Assembly: GCA_032622095.1 (NCBI GenBank)
Contig: CP136064.1
Coordinates: 128,265,605 to 128,329,604 of the forward strand
Direction: 5' to 3'
DNA length: 64,000 nucleotides
Source of the DNA: Siphonodentalium dalli
Lineage: Eukaryota > Mollusca > Scaphopoda > Gadilida > Siphonodentaliidae
Each line of letters opens with the position of its first letter. Position 1 is the first letter of the stretch. Shown one piece after another: positions 63,892-64,000 of this stretch. The position numbers and the translations under genes were made by a program. The notes below the pieces were generated by a model. It did no database searches. It was given only the letters and a program-made list of their open reading frames with translations, and was not told the DNA's origin.

Positions 63892-64000
63892 TTTACAATT
63901 CCGGCGGCGGAGATTTTTAAATGTGGCTGGCGTTAGAAATAATATGGCTGGCGGCGGCTTGTAGCCAATATGGCTGGCGGCGGCGGCGTACGATGGCGGC
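63892..64000 (-). promoter_or_regulatory. GC-rich stretch upstream of candidate Pgd exon 1
   Basis: The last about 110 bases are rich in GGC/GCC triplets (repeated 'atggctggcggcgg') and contrast with the AT-rich window. This is the composition expected at a CpG-type promoter or 5' UTR and fits a Pgd start at 63891. The triplets may also be a simple repeat, and the window ends here. Confidence 0.3.

Overview
The window is a piece of an animal nuclear genome. It is AT-rich and almost all non-coding, with GT-AG introns and dense small DNA transposons. I infer a marine invertebrate, most likely a mollusc. The repeats are tandem-unit elements ending in ACGG/GACA microsatellites and a terminal hairpin, which recall the bivalve 'pearl'/Helitron-like elements. 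Nothing here fixes the species.

One gene is clearly recognisable: 6-phosphogluconate dehydrogenase (Pgd, decarboxylating) on the minus strand. I placed 13 coding exons by hand between 46211 and 7516, each with AG/GT borders and a compatible phase. An 11-base first coding exon is proposed at 63881-63891, in a GC-rich stretch at the right edge. With it the model is 1452 bases, or 483 residues plus stop, the same length as the human enzyme as I recall it. Catalytic and signature residues are intact. The gene fills about 56 kb, so nearly the whole window is Pgd intron or its 3' flank (1-7515).

The introns are a repeat landscape. (a) Minisatellite-bearing elements with about 140-160-bp units occur in at least six families (R1 to R8 below). 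(b) Palindromic MITEs include piggyBac-like copies with TTAA ends (5987, 9119, 14178, 14614, 21290-21750, 27200), Tc1/mariner-like copies with TA ends (17661, 46242, 48603) and several foldbacks. (c) Larger terminal-inverted-repeat elements include a 1345-bp Mutator-like element with a 9-bp target duplication (39705-41049), an inverted relative at 31381-32145, and a 3.57-kb piggyBac-like insertion (58597-62170) that splits a tandem-repeat element. (d) Two pogo/Tigger-like ends lie at 23687 and 32965.

Three unassigned coding candidates are recorded at low confidence: a possible two-exon plus-strand mini-gene (34712-35065), a 195-bp phase-0 exon-like block on the minus strand (53664-53858), and an open stretch inside a foldback element (10698-10907).

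Two observations deserve most attention. Repeat families that otherwise look unrelated appear to share two short boxes in a fixed order and orientation relative to their 3' hairpin. And MITEs crowd Pgd splice sites, including one whose TTAA starts at intron position +5 of exon 12. I found no rRNA or tRNA genes, CRISPR arrays, complete transposase genes or bacterial-type features.
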